Shown here: positions 18,790-26,238 of the stretch, piece by piece
Layout of the letters: each line of letters starts with the position of its first letter
Position numbering within the stretch: the stretch's first letter is position 1
Program-made: the position numbers and the translations under genes
The notes under the pieces: generated by a model
Databases searched by the model: none
Seen by the model: the letters and a program-made list of their open reading frames with translations, nothing else
What the model was told of the DNA's origin: nothing
Source: Photobacterium rosenbergii
Lineage (GTDB): Bacteria > Pseudomonadota > Gammaproteobacteria > Enterobacterales > Vibrionaceae
Length of the DNA: 64,000 nucleotides
Reading direction: 5' to 3'
Assembly (NCBI RefSeq): GCF_003026455.1
Contig: NZ_PYMB01000010.1
Span: 1-64,000 of the forward strand

Positions 18790-18859
18790 TATGGGCTATG
18801 GGCTATGGGCTATGGGCTATGGGCTATGGGCTATGGGCTATGGGCTATGGGCTATGGGC
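18790..18859. repeat. heptanucleotide tandem repeat (TATGGGC) x10
   Basis: Ten perfect head-to-tail copies of TATGGGC, 70 bp in total, begin just after the MarR-GNAT stop codon. The array is outside any credible gene. Perfect identity of all units implies recent or continuing slippage, so copy number probably varies between strains. Confidence 0.97.
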
Positions 18860-18895
18860 AGATTATAAGGGGCTTCAATTAGATTCAAGGTACAA

Positions 18896-18920
18896 AAAAG
18901 CTGGCCTATTGCCAGCTTTT
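18896..18920. terminator. bidirectional terminator between the GNAT gene and rraB
   Basis: Hairpin AAAAGCTGGC-CTATT-GCCAGCTTTT with A and T runs on both sides, between two convergent genes. Confidence 0.85.
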
Positions 18921-18946
18921 GATTGCGATGTTACGGCTGTCGACGA

Positions 18947-19354
18947 TTACTTTTCGTCTTCGTCTTCGTACTCTTCATCGTCATCTTCTTCGCCCGACTC
19001 GAAGTAAGTACCCCAGCCGTCGTAATCGATGTTGTGCTTTTCAGCGAGCTGGATCAGCTTCTCAGCCTGCTCGTCAATGGCATCGGCATTCAGAGCGGAT
19101 TCCATCACGGCATCGAAACATACTACTTTACCGCCACCGTCTTCCGGTGCCAGTTCAAGCTCTTCAGCTTCAAGGACTTCAAAGCCCATCTTGAAAGCTT
19201 CTACCGCAGCACCTTCAAGCTCTTCGAACGTGTCTGCCGAAAAGTGGTGTTCAATGCTGTAAAGTGCATCAGGATCACTGCCATCTTCTAGCAACGCGGC
19301 AATGATTTCGCGCGTTTCTTCCTTCTGCTCTTCAATAATTTCTGCATAAGACAT
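18947..19354 (-). CDS. rraB: ribonuclease E inhibitor RraB
   Basis: A 135-residue acidic protein matching RraB, which binds the RNase E C-terminal region and alters mRNA decay. It begins [18 protein letters not shown] and ends in an Asp/Glu-rich tail ([17 protein letters not shown]). The ATG at 19354 is chosen because the family begins there and a GGAG site precedes it; an extension to 19435 has no support. The region upstream to 19750 is shared with the arginine genes. Confidence 0.92.
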   Translation of the reverse strand: MSYAEIIEEQKEETREIIAALLEDGSDPDALYSIEHHFSADTFEELEGAAVEAFKMGFEVLEAEELELAPEDGGGKVVCFDAVMESALNADAIDEQAEKLIQLAEKHNIDYDGWGTYFESGEEDDDEEYEDEDEK

Positions 19355-19443
19355 GGGGAAACTCCACCTATGAAATAAATTCGAACGCAAATATCGCACG
19401 GATCGCAATGAAATACCAAATGAAATCGCCTCCACTTGAAAAC

Positions 19444-19457
19444 TTGATATTTATCAA
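19444..19457. promoter_or_regulatory. FNR-type box
   Basis: TTGATATTTATCAA is a perfect match to the FNR consensus TTGAT-N4-ATCAA. It lies in the divergent region between rraB and the arginine deiminase genes. A possible -10 CATAAT at 19502-19507 would place the box near -61 for rightward transcription. Anaerobic control of arginine deiminase genes by FNR/ANR is known in other gamma-proteobacteria. It could also act on rraB. Confidence 0.65.
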
Positions 19458-19495
19458 ACTAACGGTCGATTTATTGCTCTCGGCAATAACGTGGA

Positions 19496-19512
19496 AAAAT
19501 GCATAATATTCC
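19496..19512. promoter_or_regulatory. ARG-box-like motif 1
   Basis: AATGCATAATATTCC resembles an ArgR half-site pair. A near-identical AATGCATAAAATTCC lies before pyrB (25958-25972), and GGCATAAAATTCA lies nearer the leader ORF. It overlaps the possible -10 of the arcD leader. This is a weak motif call. Confidence 0.35.
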
Positions 19513-19668
19513 CCAATATGCGCTTTGAACGAATAAACACAAAACCCTCAATAGCATATTCACCCACAAAACTCAGAGAAATACCCTCAACACCCTATTT
19601 ACCGATAGCCGGGCGGTATGAAAGTGCCGAAAAAGTGTGAACAATCCCAAAGATATACTGCGCCCAGC

Positions 19669-19682
19669 GGCATAAAATTCAG
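19669..19682. promoter_or_regulatory. ARG-box-like motif 2
   Basis: CGGCATAAAATTCA, about 70 bp before the arginine-rich leader ORF, resembles the motifs at 19496 and 25958. ArgR sites are AT-rich and degenerate, so this needs experimental support. Confidence 0.3.
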
Positions 19683-19750
19683 TGGCAATAAGCAAATAGA
19701 GCCACGGCAAAGACTGATGGCCATTAAATAAGCATACGAGAGATACGATC

Positions 19751-19957
19751 ATGAGTAACTTCTACCACGGCCCTGAGCCTGGGAGACGGCGCCGCAGCCA
19801 GCTGCGTCGTCCCCGTAGGACACTCACCCACCTGACATCTGGGTTAGATAGCGAATTGCTATCGGAATCCTTTGCGATGCCAGAGAGTGAGAGCGCGGCT
19901 CCGACACCTCACCCAACATTGACACCTCTATCCAATCTGTTTCGACAGCACGGATAA
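19751..19957 (+). CDS. arginine-rich ArcA-like leader ORF before arcD
   Basis: A 68-codon ORF whose first 29 residues match the arginine deiminase N-terminus encoded at 22394 at 17 of 29 positions (MS.FY.G.E.G...RR....RP.R.LTHLT). The match fades afterwards and the frame ends near ArcA residue 62. Residues 12-23 hold eight arginines, against four in ArcA, and all six Arg codons occur in the ORF. The 21 bp across its start codon (19738-19758) are identical to the arcA start region. It is either a leader peptide sensing arginine or tRNA-Arg supply for arcD, or a remnant of a second arcA. The open frame and gained arginines favour a leader, but this is inference. Confidence 0.6.
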   Translation: MSNFYHGPEPGRRRRSQLRRPRRTLTHLTSGLDSELLSESFAMPESESAAPTPHPTLTPLSNLFRQHG

Positions 19958-19977
19958 ACAACCTGTAAACCATTTCC

Positions 19978-19993
19978 GTTAGTTGCAACTAAC
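19978..19993. promoter_or_regulatory. 16-bp perfect palindrome before arcD
   Basis: GTTAGTTGCAACTAAC is fully self-complementary, 21 bp after the leader ORF stop and about 110 bp before arcD. It could be a protein-binding site or an RNA hairpin. No known regulator was matched to it. Confidence 0.5.
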
Positions 19994-20033
19994 ACCTGGT
20001 TCTGCCTGCTCCGGCGTCATGTCCGGCGAGCCC

Positions 20034-20053
20034 CGTCATGCCTGACGACAGGC
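20034..20053 (+). promoter_or_regulatory. overlapping alternative hairpins in the arcD leader
   Basis: Two stems share bases and cannot form together: CGTCA/TGACG (20034-20038 with 20043-20047) and GCCTG/CAGGC (20040-20044 with 20049-20053). A further GCCTG at 20004-20008 can also pair with 20049-20053. No U-tract follows, so any switch would act on translation or stability rather than on a classical terminator. The stems are short. Confidence 0.35.
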
Positions 20054-20068
20054 TTGGTAGATGAATCA

Positions 20069-20091
20069 CCCTTGTACTGGATGTACAAGGG
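20069..20091 (+). promoter_or_regulatory. hairpin abutting the arcD ribosome-binding site
   Basis: A perfect 9-bp stem (CCCTTGTAC / GTACAAGGG, 5-nt loop) ends one base before the AAGGAG Shine-Dalgarno (20093-20098) of arcD. It could limit ribosome access or set the spacing of a regulated initiation region. Confidence 0.5.
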
Positions 20092-20104
20092 CAAGGAGAA
20101 AACA

Positions 20105-21550
20105 ATGACAACCGAAACAATGAAACAGGAAGAGAAAGGCGGCTTCTTCGCTAATTTTAAATTCCCTTCTGCCTATACCATTTTATTTGCCCTTATCGCC
20201 CTTGTTGCATTGATGACCTGGATAGTACCGGCTGGCCAGTACGACCGTGTCATGAATGAAGATCTGGGCAAAGAAGTCCCTGTCACCGGGACATACCACG
20301 CTGTAGAGAGCAACCCACAAGGTGTTGTGGATGTGCTTTTAGCCCCTATCGATGGCTTCTATGACCATACCACCTACGAAGCTGCTGCTATCGACGTCTC
20401 GCTGTTCATTCTGGTCATTGGTGGCTTCCTTGGCCTAGTGACCAAAACAGGGGCGATTGATGCGGGCATCGAACGCGTTACCGCTCGCTTGCAGGGCCGG
20501 GAAGAATTAATGATACCGATCCTGATGGCGCTGTTTGCTGCAGGCGGTACCATCTATGGTATGGCGGAAGAATCACTACCGTTCTACACCCTGTTGGTGC
20601 CAGTCATGATGGCAGCACGCTTTGACCCAGTGGTTGCCGCTGCAACTGTACTGCTTGGTGCAGGTATCGGTACCCTAGGTTCAACCATTAACCCATTCGC
20701 AACCGTCATCGCTGCCAATGCGGCAGGTATCCCATTCACAGACGGCATCATGCTGCGCGTTGCCATGCTAGTTGTTGGCTGGTTGATTTGTGTGGGTTAC
20801 GTCATGCGCTATGCCAAGATGGTTCGCGCAGATAAAACCAAATCAATTGTCTACGACAAATACGAAGAGAACAAAGCACACTTCCTGGGTAACCAGTCTG
20901 GTGAGATGCTGGAGTTCACCACAACCCGTAAAGTTATCCTTGCTATTTTTGCCGCCTCTTTCGGTATCATGATTTACGGTGTGGCCGTTGTGGGTTGGTG
21001 GATGGCTGAAATCTCTGCGATGTTCCTGGCCTCAACCATCATCATCGGCTTGATTGCCCGTATGAGCGAAGAAGAGTTCACATCTAGCTTCATTGACGGT
21101 GCGCGTGACCTACTGGGTGTTGCCCTAATTATCGGTATCGCCCGCGGTATCGTGGTTATTATGGACCGCGGTATGATCACAGATACTATCTTGAATGCAG
21201 CTGAACATGCCGTTACCGGCCTGTCTTCTATCGTATTTATCAATGTGATGTACTGGCTGGAGATCTTGCTATCGTTCTTGGTGCCTTCATCTTCAGGCCT
21301 AGCGGTACTGACCATGCCAATCATGGCACCACTGGCAGACTTCGCTGGTGTCAGCCGTGACCTAGTGGTCACCGCCTACCAGTCAGCATCAGGTATTGTA
21401 AACCTAATGACACCAACCTCAGCCGTCGTAATGGGTGGTTTGGCTATCGCTCGCGTGCCTTACGTTCGCTGGGTTAAATGGGTTGCGCCGCTATTGGGTA
21501 TTCTAACCGTACTGATCATGGTCATGCTGAGCGTCGGCGCCATGCTATAA
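20105..21550 (+). CDS. arcD: YfcC-family arginine/ornithine antiporter-like protein
   Basis: About 481 residues, a polytopic membrane protein of the YfcC/ArcD2 family (starts ...FPSAYTILFALIALVALMTWIVPAGQY). Around twelve hydrophobic helices are spread over the chain. Placement in front of arcA-arcC-arcB indicates exchange of external arginine for internal ornithine. The family also contains carriers of other substrates, so specificity is inferred from context. The ATG at 20105 has AAGGAG 6 nt upstream; an in-frame TTG at 20054 would run through the leader hairpin and is rejected. Confidence 0.82.
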   Translation: MTTETMKQEEKGGFFANFKFPSAYTILFALIALVALMTWIVPAGQYDRVMNEDLGKEVPVTGTYHAVESNPQGVVDVLLAPIDGFYDHTTYEAAAIDVSLFILVIGGFLGLVTKTGAIDAGIERVTARLQGREELMIPILMALFAAGGTIYGMAEESLPFYTLLVPVMMAARFDPVVAAATVLLGAGIGTLGSTINPFATVIAANAAGIPFTDGIMLRVAMLVVGWLICVGYVMRYAKMVRADKTKSIVYDKYEENKAHFLGNQSGEMLEFTTTRKVILAIFAASFGIMIYGVAVVGWWMAEISAMFLASTIIIGLIARMSEEEFTSSFIDGARDLLGVALIIGIARGIVVIMDRGMITDTILNAAEHAVTGLSSIVFINVMYWLEILLSFLVPSSSGLAVLTMPIMAPLADFAGVSRDLVVTAYQSASGIVNLMTPTSAVVMGGLAIARVPYVRWVKWVAPLLGILTVLIMVMLSVGAML

Positions 21551-21578
21551 ATCCCCCCCTTTCGATCTTGCTTACTTC

Positions 21579-21603
21579 GCCGCCCTTCTGGGCGGCTTTT
21601 TTA
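21579..21603 (+). terminator. arcD terminator
   Basis: GCCGCCC-TTCT-GGGCGGC stem followed by seven T, 28 bp after the arcD stop. It separates arcD transcription from arcA. Confidence 0.88.
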
Positions 21604-22380
21604 TTTCCACGCCATAGACTCAGCCAACTGTATCAAATAACGGTCCGCCACAGGATAAGTTGGGCACCAGACAAGCAAACCCTCTTAGGCTGTCTCATTT
21701 CATGGCCAAACCGTCCTCCCTGAATTTCAACGTTACCTAGCAACCTACCGTTATTCATCGATATAACGGCTTTTATTCTGTTTATATCTACCACACATAA
21801 CAGAATAACCTTCCAGCTTATGGCTAAATTTATTAACTCAAATATCAATAAACCACCATACAAAAGTCATATAGACAATTTATAACTAGGCCATTCTATT
21901 TAAATGCAATCAAAAACCAGTGATTGAACTTATGTATTTAAATTACAAAAAGCCAAATCAAAAATATAAAAGGAAAAATATTTGTTACCAACCAAGTAAC
22001 ATTCTACTTATTTCTATATAGACAAACACTTTTAGTGCATAAGAATATCTTTTTCACATATGCATAACGTGAAAACTTCTGAATAAGATTCCACAACCAC
22101 CGAAACAACTCATTCAAAACAACAACTTAAACAAAGCAACATTGCTGTTAACCTAGACAAAGCACATAAATACCCATTCACGTAAGCGAGTGACAAGTGC
22201 ATTAAAAATGTTAATAAAACAAATATATAGCGTTACTATATTAATAATAAAAGTGTGATAAACCTCTAAGACTGAGAATGCCTTAAGGGTAAAATAAAAC
22301 CCAGATACGAAAGCAAAGAAATAAATAAACTCTTACTTTGCAATAAAACAAATACAGCCAAACACTTGGCGATAAATAAA
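21604..22380 (+). other. long AT-rich gene-free region upstream of arcA
   Basis: About 780 bp without a credible gene, very AT-rich from about 21850 to 22380. It contains inverted repeats: CAATCA-N8-TGATTG (21907-21926), TGTTAC-N7-GTAACA (21983-22001) and TTTTCAC-N11-GTGAAAA (22051-22075). It probably carries the arcA promoter and its control sites; several TATAAT-like strings make the promoter choice ambiguous. No perfect FNR box was found here. Confidence 0.55.
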
Positions 22381-22393
22381 GAGAGATACGATC

Positions 22394-23614
22394 ATGAGTA
22401 AGTTTTACGTAGGTTCTGAAATAGGTCAATTGCGCCGCGTTCTTATCCACCGTCCAGAGCGTGCCCTAACTCACCTAACACCATCAAACTGTCACGATCT
22501 ACTTTTTGATGATGTATTAGCAGTTGAACGCGCAGGCCAGGAACACGACGTATTTGCTAACACACTGCGCGAGCAAGGTGTTGAAGTTATGCTTCTTGGT
22601 GATCTACTAGCAGATACATTAGAAGTGCCAGAAGCGAAAGATTGGCTTCTGAAAACCCAAATCTCTGACTACCGCCTAGGTACTGCATTCGCTAACGATG
22701 TACGTTGCTTCCTAGCAGACCTACCAAGCAAAGAGTTGTCTTCTATCCTGCTTGGCGGCCTAAGCTACGCAGAGCTACCAATTAAATCTTCTTCAATGAT
22801 GCAGGGTATGCACGAGCCAACTGACTTCATCATTGAACCACTTCCAAACCACCTATTTACCCGTGACACGTCTTGCTGGGTATACGGCGGTGTGTCTATC
22901 AACCCAATGGCGAAACCTGCCCGTCAGCGTGAAACCAACCACGTTCGCGCTATCTACCGCTGGCACCCAACCTTCGCTGGCCAGGACTTCATCAAGTACT
23001 TCGGCGACGAAGAGAAGATGTACGACAACTCAACTATCGAAGGCGGCGACGTATTGGTTATCGGTAAAGGCGCTGTGCTTATCGGTATGTCTGAACGTAC
23101 GACTCCACAGGGTGTTGAGCAGTTGGCATCTAGCCTGTTCAAGCACGGTGAAGCGAAGCAAGTTATCGCAATGCAGCTACCTAAGCACCGCTCTTGCATG
23201 CACCTAGATACAGTAATGACACACATGCGTGAAGATACTTTCTCTGTTTACCCAGAAGTTGTGCGCAAAGACGTACAGTGCTGGAGCCTAACTGGCGACG
23301 AGTCTGGTGCGGTGAAAGTGAAAGAGGAAGGCTACTTCGTAACGGCTATCGAAAAAGCCCTAGGCGTAGACAAGCTAAACCTTATCACAACAGGTGGTGA
23401 CAGCTTCGAAGCAGAGCGTGAGCAGTGGAATGATGCAAACAACGTTCTAACTGTTAAGCCTGGCGTTGTTATCGGTTACGAGCGTAACACCTACACCAAC
23501 GAGAAATACGACAAAGCAGGTATCACAGTCCTACCTATCCCAGGTGATGAGCTAGGCCGTGGCCGTGGTGGTGCTCGCTGCATGAGCTGCCCAATCGAGC
23601 GTGACGGTATCTAA
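22394..23614 (+). CDS. arcA: arginine deiminase
   Basis: A 406-residue arginine deiminase converting arginine to citrulline and ammonia in the cytoplasm. The catalytic features are present: [16 protein letters not shown] (about 216-219), HLDTVMT (about 271-277) and the nucleophile Cys396 in GARCMSCP. The order arcA-arcC-arcB follows. Its ribosome-binding region GAGAGATACGATC is identical to that of the leader ORF before arcD. Codon use favours CTA and T/A-ending codons more than the flanking housekeeping genes. Confidence 0.97.
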   Translation: MSKFYVGSEIGQLRRVLIHRPERALTHLTPSNCHDLLFDDVLAVERAGQEHDVFANTLREQGVEVMLLGDLLADTLEVPEAKDWLLKTQISDYRLGTAFANDVRCFLADLPSKELSSILLGGLSYAELPIKSSSMMQGMHEPTDFIIEPLPNHLFTRDTSCWVYGGVSINPMAKPARQRETNHVRAIYRWHPTFAGQDFIKYFGDEEKMYDNSTIEGGDVLVIGKGAVLIGMSERTTPQGVEQLASSLFKHGEAKQVIAMQLPKHRSCMHLDTVMTHMREDTFSVYPEVVRKDVQCWSLTGDESGAVKVKEEGYFVTAIEKALGVDKLNLITTGGDSFEAEREQWNDANNVLTVKPGVVIGYERNTYTNEKYDKAGITVLPIPGDELGRGRGGARCMSCPIERDGI

Positions 23615-23639
23615 TACCGAGGCAATTAGCCAAACCTAC

Positions 23640-23660
23640 GGCCGGTGCCTGGCACCGGCC
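23640..23660 (+). other. intercistronic hairpin arcA-arcC
   Basis: A near-continuous palindrome GGCCGGTG-CCTGG-CACCGGCC 26 bp after arcA. There is no U-tract, so it is likely an mRNA stabiliser or partial terminator that adjusts the arcA to arcC ratio. Confidence 0.55.
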
Positions 23661-23747
23661 ACAAAAAGCAAGACCTCTCAGAACACATTTAGGCAATAAG
23701 CCAAACAAAACACAATAACTGAGAGTAAAACCAAGAGAGACGATCAC

Positions 23748-24659
23748 ATGACTAAGCAAACTGTTGTAGTGGCACTGGGCGGTAATGCCCTACTTCGCCG
23801 CGGCGAGCCACTCGAAGCTGATATCCAACGCCAGAACATTGCCAAAGCGGCAAAAACCATTGCGGAAATTGGCAAAGAATACAATGTGGTTCTTGTTCAC
23901 GGCAATGGCCCTCAAGTTGGCCTGCTAGCCCTACAAGGGTTGGAATACAAAAAGGTTAATCCATACCCATTGGACGTACTGGGCTCAGAAACCCAAGGCA
24001 TGATTGGCTACATGCTAATGCAAGAGCTAAAGAACCTACTGCCGGAGCAAGACGTCTCCTGCATGCTAACCCAAATGACGGTAGACCCGAATGATCCTGC
24101 CTTTGCGGATCCAACCAAGCCAATCGGCCCGGTCTACGAAGAAGCCGAAGCCCGCGAGATGGCAGAGAAATACCACTGGACAGTCAAGCCTGACGGCCAG
24201 TACTTCCGCCGCGTGGTGCCAAGCCCACTACCAACCGGTATTGTTGAAAGCGATGCAATCACTGCCCTTATCAAACAAGAGCACCTAGTGATCTGTACCG
24301 GTGGCGGCGGTATCCCGGTGAAAAAGGAAAATGGCAAGTTGGTTGGTGTTGAAGCGGTTATCGACAAAGACATGTCTGCAGCATACCTTGCCCAGCAGCT
24401 TGATGCCGATGCCCTATTGATCCTGACCGATGCCGATGCAGTGTACCTAGACTGGGGTAAACCAACCCAGAAAGCACTGCGCAGCACCAACCCTCGCGAG
24501 CTGGCTCAATATGCCTTCGATGCCGGCTCTATGGGACCAAAAATCGATGCCTCATGCGAGTTCATCAACAAAGGTGGCAAGCTAGTTGGTATCGGCGCCC
24601 TTGAAGATGGCCTAGCCATCCTAAAAGGTGAAGCTGGCACAAATATTATTGCAGAATAA
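23748..24659 (+). CDS. arcC: carbamate kinase
   Basis: A 303-residue carbamate kinase of the amino acid kinase fold, beginning VVVALGGNALLRRG. It makes ATP from carbamoyl phosphate and ADP, releasing ammonia and CO2, the energy-yielding step of the arginine deiminase pathway. It has an AGAGAGACGATC ribosome-binding region similar to that of arcA, and lies 133 bp after arcA. Confidence 0.96.
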   Translation: MTKQTVVVALGGNALLRRGEPLEADIQRQNIAKAAKTIAEIGKEYNVVLVHGNGPQVGLLALQGLEYKKVNPYPLDVLGSETQGMIGYMLMQELKNLLPEQDVSCMLTQMTVDPNDPAFADPTKPIGPVYEEAEAREMAEKYHWTVKPDGQYFRRVVPSPLPTGIVESDAITALIKQEHLVICTGGGGIPVKKENGKLVGVEAVIDKDMSAAYLAQQLDADALLILTDADAVYLDWGKPTQKALRSTNPRELAQYAFDAGSMGPKIDASCEFINKGGKLVGIGALEDGLAILKGEAGTNIIAE

Positions 24660-24786
24660 AAGAATATTTATTCACAAAACATAAATAATACGTTAAACAA
24701 TACATAATAGCTTCCGGTGGCGGGGCAACCATTACAACCCAGCCCTTCCCCGGACAGAGAGATACAGATTCAGAGAGGATAACATC

Positions 24787-25797
24787 ATGGCTTTTAACCT
24801 TCGCAACCGTAACTTCCTAAAACTTCTAGACTTCACTCCACGTGAGATCCAGCACCTACTAGAACTATCTGCTGAGCTGAAAAAAGCGAAGTACAACGGT
24901 TACGAGCAGCCTCGCCTAACTGGCAAGAACATCGCACTGATCTTCGAGAAAACATCAACTCGTACACGCTGTGCATTCGAAGTAGCCGCTTTCGATCAGG
25001 GCGCACAAGTTTCTTACCTTGGCCCATCTGGCTCTCAAATCGGCCACAAAGAATCAATGAAAGACACCGCTCGCGTTCTTGGCCGCATGTATGACGGTAT
25101 CGAATACCGCGGTTTCGGTCAGGAGATCGTTGAAGAGCTAGGCGCTTACGCTGGCGTACCTGTATGGAACGGCCTAACTGACGAATTCCACCCAACACAA
25201 ATCCTGGCTGACTTCCTGACTATGATGGAACACGGCCGTGGCAAACAGTTACACGAAATGAAATTTGCCTACCTAGGCGATGCGCGCAACAACATGGGTA
25301 ACTCCCTAATGGTTGGTGCAGCGAAAATGGGTATGGACATCCGCCTAGTCGCACCTAAGCAATTCTGGCCTGAAGAAGCACTTGTTGCTCAGTGCCGCGA
25401 AATCGCTGAAACCACTGGCGCGAAAATCACTATGACTGAAGACGTACAAGAAGGCGTTGAAGGCGTAGACTTCCTATACACTGACGTTTGGGTATCTATG
25501 GGTGAAGCGAAAGAAGCATGGGCTGAGCGTATCAACCTAATGCTGCCTTACCAGGTCAACATGGACATGATCAAAGCCACTGGCAACCCACACGTTAAAT
25601 TCATGCACTGCCTACCAGCCTTCCACGGCGAAGACACCACAGTTGGTAAGCAACTAGCAGCAGAATACCCAGTACTGGCACAAGGCTGTGAAGTAACTGA
25701 TGAAGTAGTTGAGTCTGACTACTCTATCGTATTCGACGAAGCAGAGAACCGTATGCACACCATCAAAGCTGTGATGGTTGCCACACTGGGTCAGTAA
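24787..25797 (+). CDS. arcB: ornithine carbamoyltransferase (catabolic context)
   Basis: A 336-residue ornithine carbamoyltransferase. The carbamoyl phosphate motif STRTR, the ornithine-loop MHCLPAFHG and [13 protein letters not shown] are visible. In the deiminase pathway it splits citrulline into ornithine and carbamoyl phosphate. Sequence alone does not separate the catabolic ArcB from the anabolic ArgF; its position after arcA and arcC supports ArcB, but it may serve both roles. An AGAGAGG ribosome-binding site precedes the ATG. Confidence 0.92.
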   Translation: MAFNLRNRNFLKLLDFTPREIQHLLELSAELKKAKYNGYEQPRLTGKNIALIFEKTSTRTRCAFEVAAFDQGAQVSYLGPSGSQIGHKESMKDTARVLGRMYDGIEYRGFGQEIVEELGAYAGVPVWNGLTDEFHPTQILADFLTMMEHGRGKQLHEMKFAYLGDARNNMGNSLMVGAAKMGMDIRLVAPKQFWPEEALVAQCREIAETTGAKITMTEDVQEGVEGVDFLYTDVWVSMGEAKEAWAERINLMLPYQVNMDMIKATGNPHVKFMHCLPAFHGEDTTVGKQLAAEYPVLAQGCEVTDEVVESDYSIVFDEAENRMHTIKAVMVATLGQ

Positions 25798-25830
25798 TCG
25801 ACTCTCTTGAGTGTAACTACTCTCAAACCC

Positions 25831-25857
25831 ATACCGGCCTTCGGGCCGGTATTTTTA
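25831..25857 (+). terminator. arcACB terminator
   Basis: ATACCGGCC-TTCG-GGCCGGTAT with a stable TTCG tetraloop, followed by TTTT, 33 bp after the arcB stop. Confidence 0.88.
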
Positions 25858-25957
25858 TTCCAGCCAATTTTCCCCAGTCGCTCTCTTCGTTCAAAAACAA
25901 GCCCTTACAGTTCACAGGGTTAGAACACGATTCCTAGCCCGTAAAACACCCCTGAAA

Positions 25958-25985
25958 AATGCATAAAATTCCGCTAAATGAATAC
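25958..25985. promoter_or_regulatory. ARG-box-like pair upstream of pyrB
   Basis: AATGCATAAAATTCC (25958-25972) and AAATGAATAC (25976-25985) are two ArgR-like half-site groups spaced 19 bp apart, just upstream of the pyrB -35 box. ArgR would link carbamoyl phosphate use to arginine status. This is a weak motif call, supported by recurrence of the first motif near 19496. Confidence 0.35.
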
Positions 25986-25998
25986 TTTAGGCAAACGC

Positions 25999-26026
25999 TT
26001 GCGTTCGCAAAAAATGGGGGTATAAT
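25999..26026 (+). promoter_or_regulatory. pyrLBI promoter
   Basis: -35 TTGCGT (25999-26004), 16-bp spacer and perfect -10 TATAAT (26021-26026), giving a start near 26033 and a short 5' end before pyrL. Confidence 0.8.
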
Positions 26027-26057
26027 CCTTCGCAATTTGTCTAGAGAGAGATAAAAA

Positions 26058-26219
26058 ATGCGCCCGTCTTTTCAGCTAAACCTGATGACCCTTCGCCGAT
26101 TTTCGGCGGAAGCGCCGTTTTTTGTTTTTCCTGTTGTTGTAAAAAGAGCCTCCTTTTTAAAGGGGGCTTTTTTTTGCCTGCTGTCCACACCAGCCGGCAC
26201 CTGTCGTTCATCATCGTAA
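26058..26219 (+). CDS. pyrL: pyrBI operon leader peptide PyrL
   Basis: A 53-codon leader beginning MRPSFQLNLMTLRR, rich in Phe and Val codons made of T/U-rich triplets (PFFVFPVVV, GAFFC). As in E. coli, the frame runs through the attenuator and stops 19 bp before pyrB. When UTP is low, RNA polymerase slows in the U-rich stretch, the coupled ribosome blocks the terminator, and pyrBI is expressed. An AGAGAGAG ribosome-binding site precedes the ATG. The GAFFC segment also occurs in E. coli PyrL. Confidence 0.88.
   Translation: MRPSFQLNLMTLRRFSAEAPFFVFPVVVKRASFLKGAFFCLLSTPAGTCRSSS
26094..26108 (+). promoter_or_regulatory. pause hairpin in pyrL
   Basis: CGCCGA-TTT-TCGGCG, located before the U-rich tract and attenuator. 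In the known pyrBI mechanism such a hairpin pauses polymerase so that a ribosome can load. An overlapping stem (GGCG/CGCC at about 26105-26116) is also possible. Confidence 0.6.
26147..26175 (+). terminator. pyrBI attenuator
   Basis: A ten-pair stem AGCCTCCTTT / AAAGGGGGCT (one G-U pair, TT loop) followed by eight T. It lies inside the pyrL frame, which is what makes UTP-sensitive attenuation work. Confidence 0.9.
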
Positions 26220-26238
26220 TTAAAAGGGAAGAGAAGCC

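Noticed and set aside
18714..19007. Frame encoding a GYGLWAM repeat peptide across the heptamer array
   Set aside because: It overlaps the end of the MarR-GNAT gene and arises only from the TATGGGC repeat and low-complexity sequence; no ribosome-binding site or family.
21633..21863. 76-codon minus-strand frame downstream of arcD
   Set aside because: No ribosome-binding site, no family and an AT-rich noncoding composition around it.
22051..22075. Possible CRP site TTTTCAC-N11-GTGAAAA upstream of arcA
   Set aside because: The half-sites are in the opposite orientation to TGTGA-N6-TCACA and the spacing is wrong; kept only as an unexplained inverted repeat.
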